This document shows positions 7,294-8,271 of a DNA stretch of 8,271 nucleotides, piece by piece; position 1 is the first letter of the stretch, and every line of letters starts with the position of its first letter. The translations under genes and the position numbers were made by a program. Under the pieces are notes generated by a model, which did no database searches, was not told where the DNA came from, and worked only from the letters and a program-made list of their open reading frames with translations. The DNA is from Betaproteobacteria bacterium (GTDB lineage: Bacteria; Pseudomonadota; Gammaproteobacteria; Burkholderiales; Rhodocyclaceae), in assembly GCA_028868235.1 (NCBI GenBank), contig JAGWUW010000096.1, forward strand, positions 1-8,271, given 5' to 3'.

Positions 7294-8069
7294 TCGATAC
7301 CCACTGCCACCTCGATGCGGTCGAATTCGATAGCGATCGTGACGAGGTGCATGCAGGGGCGGTGGCCGCCGGTGTAGAAATGATTGTCGTGCCGGCCATC
7401 GAAGTACGGGAGTTCGCCAAGACACGGGATGCAGTGGCGCGTCATGCCGGCTGCTTTGCCGCTTACGGCATTCACCCGCTATATGTCATGCAGGCTGATG
7501 ATGGTGATCCTGCCATTCTGCGTCAGTGGCTTGAACGCGAGCGTCCCGTGGCGGTCGGCGAAATTGGCATCGATCTCTACGTCAGCGACATCGATCCGCA
7601 GCGCCAGGAGTTTTTCTTTGTCGAACAACTGAAGCTGGCCCGCGAATTCGATTTGCCCGTGTTGCTTCACGTACGACGTGCTGTCGATCCGATTCTCAAA
7701 CTACTGCGTCGGTTCCGGGTGCGCGGTGGCATTGCCCACGCCTTCAACGGTAGCCGCCAGCAGGCGGTTGAATTTATCAAACTTGGATTCGCCCTCGGTT
7801 TTGGCGGCGCGATGACGTTCAGCGGCTCGACCCGTATCCGTACCCTGGCAGCCGAATTGCCGCTGGAATCCATCGTGCTTGAAACCGATGCACCGGATAT
7901 TCCGCCGGCTTGGCTGGACGGTGGCCGCAACGAACCGGCCCAACTACCGGCCATTGCCGCCGCTTTGGCTGAGTTACGGGCGATGCCGATCGATCAGGTT
8001 GCGACGATTACCTCTGCCAACGCTTTTCGGGTCTTGCCTGGGCTATGCCCGCACAATTTTTGCGGATAA
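7287..8069 (+). CDS. TatD family metal-dependent hydrolase (YjjV/TatD-like)
   Basis: A 260-residue TIM-barrel hydrolase of the TatD family, members of which are cytoplasmic metal-dependent nucleases with 3'-5' exonuclease activity or related phosphoesterases. The metal ligands are visible: H6 and H8 in DTHCHLD, E92 in GEIGID, H128 in LLHVRRA, H151 in IAHAFNGS and D201 in LETDAPD. The LETDAPDIPP ending and the following Asn-Glu-Pro stretch resemble YjjV-type members more than E. coli TatD itself, so I give no symbol. The start at 7287 gives the standard MLIDTHCHLD N-terminus and overlaps dadA by seven bases. No good Shine-Dalgarno is visible, so translation is probably coupled to dadA. The last residues (GLCPHNFCG) are not conserved. 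The exact substrate is unknown. Confidence 0.93.
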   Translation: MLIDTHCHLDAVEFDSDRDEVHAGAVAAGVEMIVVPAIEVREFAKTRDAVARHAGCFAAYGIHPLYVMQADDGDPAILRQWLERERPVAVGEIGIDLYVSDIDPQRQEFFFVEQLKLAREFDLPVLLHVRRAVDPILKLLRRFRVRGGIAHAFNGSRQQAVEFIKLGFALGFGGAMTFSGSTRIRTLAAELPLESIVLETDAPDIPPAWLDGGRNEPAQLPAIAAALAELRAMPIDQVATITSANAFRVLPGLCPHNFCG

Positions 8070-8101
8070 TCGATAACGTTTGATTTGCGCTAAAGCAGCA
8101 T

Positions 8102-8271
8102 TTGCTTATAGGTGTAGATTGGCTGCCGGAGTTGCCGGGCTTGAGCGAGGACAGGCCCTTGCAGCAAGCCATCGAAGTATTTACCCAGGACAAACAGGGA
8201 GTGCCGGTGCCGGATGGGATAAGGGGCCCATCTGGCGCTGGCTGTACTGTGAAGCAGACATATCATGATTG
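8102..8271 (+). CDS. Possible start of an unrecognised gene, cut by the window end (very uncertain)
   Basis: After a stop at 8081-8083 one frame stays open to the window end. From a TTG at 8102 it would read LIGVDWLPELPGLSEDRP followed by QQAIEVFTQDKQGVPVPDG. Up to about 8210 codon third positions are mostly G or C, as in the neighbours; after that they look less regular. There is no good Shine-Dalgarno, no ATG start and no family motif I recognise. It could be the start of a real gene, a broken remnant, or intergenic DNA. Confidence 0.2.
   Translation, partial: MLIGVDWLPELPGLSEDRPLQQAIEVFTQDKQGVPVPDGIRGPSGAGCTVKQTYHD

Noticed and set aside
8093..8107. AAGCA-loop-TGCTT hairpin after the TatD-family gene as a terminator
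   Set aside because: Short, AT-rich stem with no T run after it; too weak to call.

Overview
The window reads as chromosomal DNA of a GC-rich betaproteobacterium, most likely of the Rhodocyclales type (Dechloromonas/Azonexus-like). This assignment rests on protein character and on the order gmk - rpoZ - spoT, and is inference because no database search was possible. All supported genes lie on the + strand and are packed with gaps of 40 bases or less, or with short overlaps.

Bases 1-417 hold no convincing gene. The stretch looks more AT-rich than the rest and contains a 12-base tandem duplication, a short palindrome and a perfect but isolated TATAAT box. Bases 418-2997 encode a large membrane-anchored hybrid sensor histidine kinase with the order TM, periplasmic Cache-like sensor, TM, PAS, coiled coil, HisKA, HATPase, receiver. 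Forty bases later comes a housekeeping block: guanylate kinase (gmk), RNA polymerase omega (rpoZ) and a bifunctional (p)ppGpp synthetase/hydrolase (spoT). A plausible promoter for this block lies across the last codons of the kinase gene. Two more genes follow by direct overlap: a DadA-type D-amino acid dehydrogenase, starting with TTG inside the spoT stop, and a TatD-family metal-dependent hydrolase, starting inside the end of dadA. The last ~200 bases hold no recognisable gene, although one frame stays open to the window edge.

Functionally, gmk makes GDP from GMP, SpoT makes and destroys (p)ppGpp from GDP/GTP, and omega is part of the ppGpp-binding site on RNA polymerase in proteobacteria. 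The block therefore joins guanine nucleotide supply, alarmone metabolism and an alarmone target. The hybrid kinase and the two downstream genes are less expected neighbours. I see no clearly novel system. The most notable points are the orphan hybrid kinase next to the stringent-response block, the translational overlaps joining spoT, dadA and tatD, a repeated stop/Shine-Dalgarno junction sequence, and the unexplained AT-richer left flank.
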